Positions 5,498 to 6,158 of a stretch of DNA of 6,158 nt are shown here, in pieces (position 1 is the first letter of the stretch; each line of letters begins with the position of its first letter). The notes below the pieces were generated by a model. It was not told the DNA's origin. It made no database searches and was given only the letters and a program-made list of their open reading frames with translations. A program made the position numbers and the translations under genes. The stretch covers positions 1 to 6,158 of the forward strand of contig CAAFPB010000516.1 of NCBI GenBank assembly GCA_900764725.1, given 5' to 3'. This stretch comes from an uncultured Catenibacterium sp. (GTDB taxonomy: Bacteria > Bacillota_I > Bacilli_A > Erysipelotrichales > Coprobacillaceae).

Positions 5498-6158
5498 AAA
5501 CACGCTGTCCATTCACAACTTTATATTGAGGTCCTTTATTATTCACCTGGGCATAACCATTGTATTCCCAATTGATTTGACCATTTTCTACATAGTAATA
5601 TCCACCACAATGATAAACAAGCCCTTTATATGAATAATCAATAGTTGCTTTCTTTACATAGTACCATGTACCTTCATAAAGAACTAGGTCTGTAAAGTTC
5701 CAATCTATCTGACCATTCTTTACATAATACCATGTACCATTATAAAGAACTAAATTCGAATAATCCCAATAGATCTTACCATGATTCACATAATACCATG
5801 TTTTATTATAGTAAGTAAGATTGCAGTAATCCCAGTTAATATATCCATGATCGATATAGAACCATTCGTTGTTGTAGTAGATAAGGCCTGAATGATTCCA
5901 GTCTACCTTTCCTTTAGAAACGTAGAACCATCCACCACCATGATAAACTAAACCTGTATACTTAAAATCAACAATACCATTCACTACATAATACCAAGTA
6001 CCATTATAAAGCACTAAGTCTGTAAAGTTCCAATTGATATACCCATGATCAATATAGAACCAAGCATTATTGTAGTAGATAAGGCTGCTGTAATTCCAGT
6101 TAATATATCCATGATCTACATAATACCAAATATTGTTGTAGTAGATAAGGCCTGAATG
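5496..6158 (-). CDS. Wall-binding repeat protein, C-terminal part (start beyond the window)
   Basis: The frame stays open from the last base of the window to the TAG at 5496-5498, giving 220 residues. An apparent GTG start at 6014 is simply a Val codon inside a repeat: upstream codons continue the same repeats (GLIYYNNIWYYVDHG, then SLIYYNNAWFYIDHG). After two leading residues there are nine 22-residue units and a 20-residue cap (QVNNKG ... VVNGQRV), and then the protein ends. No catalytic domain or signal peptide is visible. Because the array is C-terminal here, as in the SGNH protein, a signal peptide and perhaps a catalytic head are expected upstream; this is inference. Unit 8 has KKAT in place of the usual NG turn. 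The gene has its own terminator and is not part of an operon with the L,D-transpeptidase gene. Confidence 0.88.
   Translation of the reverse strand, partial: HSGLIYYNNIWYYVDHGYINWNYSSLIYYNNAWFYIDHGYINWNFTDLVLYNGTWYYVVNGIVDFKYTGLVYHGGGWFYVSKGKVDWNHSGLIYYNNEWFYIDHGYINWDYCNLTYYNKTWYYVNHGKIYWDYSNLVLYNGTWYYVKNGQIDWNFTDLVLYEGTWYYVKKATIDYSYKGLVYHCGGYYYVENGQINWEYNGYAQVNNKGPQYKVVNGQRV
5499..6152 (-). repeat. Aromatic 22-residue repeat array of the partial protein
   Basis: Nine 66-bp units plus a 60-bp cap. Units 1, 2 and 5 share LIYYNN and DHGYINW; units 3, 7 and 8 share DLVLYNGTWYYV-like openings. Units 1 and 5 are alike and lie four units apart. The last 26 bases of the window (6133-6158) are identical to 5869-5894, a 264-bp offset equal to four units. 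Confidence 0.9.

Noticed and set aside
5496..6014. A complete 172-residue repeat protein starting at 6014
   Set aside because: The GTG there is a Val inside a repeat unit; the frame and the repeats continue upstream to the window edge, so the gene is partial.

Overview
The window looks like one end of a draft contig from a low-GC Gram-positive bacterium (Firmicutes). The support is strong AGGAGG-type ribosome binding sites, U-tract terminators, Sec signal peptides without an outer-membrane context, and AT-rich codon use. The aromatic 22-residue repeats joined to wall enzymes resemble secreted proteins I associate with gut Erysipelotrichia-type genomes (Catenibacterium/Holdemanella-like). That placement is tentative and comes from family recollection only. 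Bases 1-21 are not genomic: they match the end of an Illumina TruSeq adapter, so biology starts at base 22.

Left part, plus strand (22-1338): the 3' end of a YfhO-type membrane protein gene is followed after 1 nt by a complete GT2 polyprenyl-phosphate-type glycosyltransferase gene with two C-terminal membrane helices. A perfect terminator hairpin ends this unit. The pair recalls the csbB/yfhO module, which glycosylates teichoic acids on the outer face of the membrane in several Firmicutes.

Right part, minus strand (1346-6158): three consecutive separately transcribed genes encode secreted proteins built on the same 22-residue aromatic repeat (approximate pattern GLxYxxTWYYVxNGxIDWNYT). In order along the plus coordinate they are an SGNH/GDSL hydrolase with about 20 C-terminal repeats (1369-3528), an L,D-transpeptidase (YkuD) with 15 N-terminal repeats and a cap (3662-5275), and a repeat protein cut by the window end with 9 full repeats and a cap (5496-6158). 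Each has its own terminator. The first two also have their own predicted promoter and Shine-Dalgarno site.

Working together: the repeats probably act as non-covalent cell-wall anchors that place different catalytic heads on the same wall polymer. The convergent YfhO/GT2 pair may decorate such a polymer, but a functional link is inference from proximity. The repeats show higher-order organisation: blocks recur every four units in all three genes, a QVN-containing variant unit marks internal boundaries or C-terminal caps, and the SGNH gene carries a tandem duplication of a 204-bp three-unit block.
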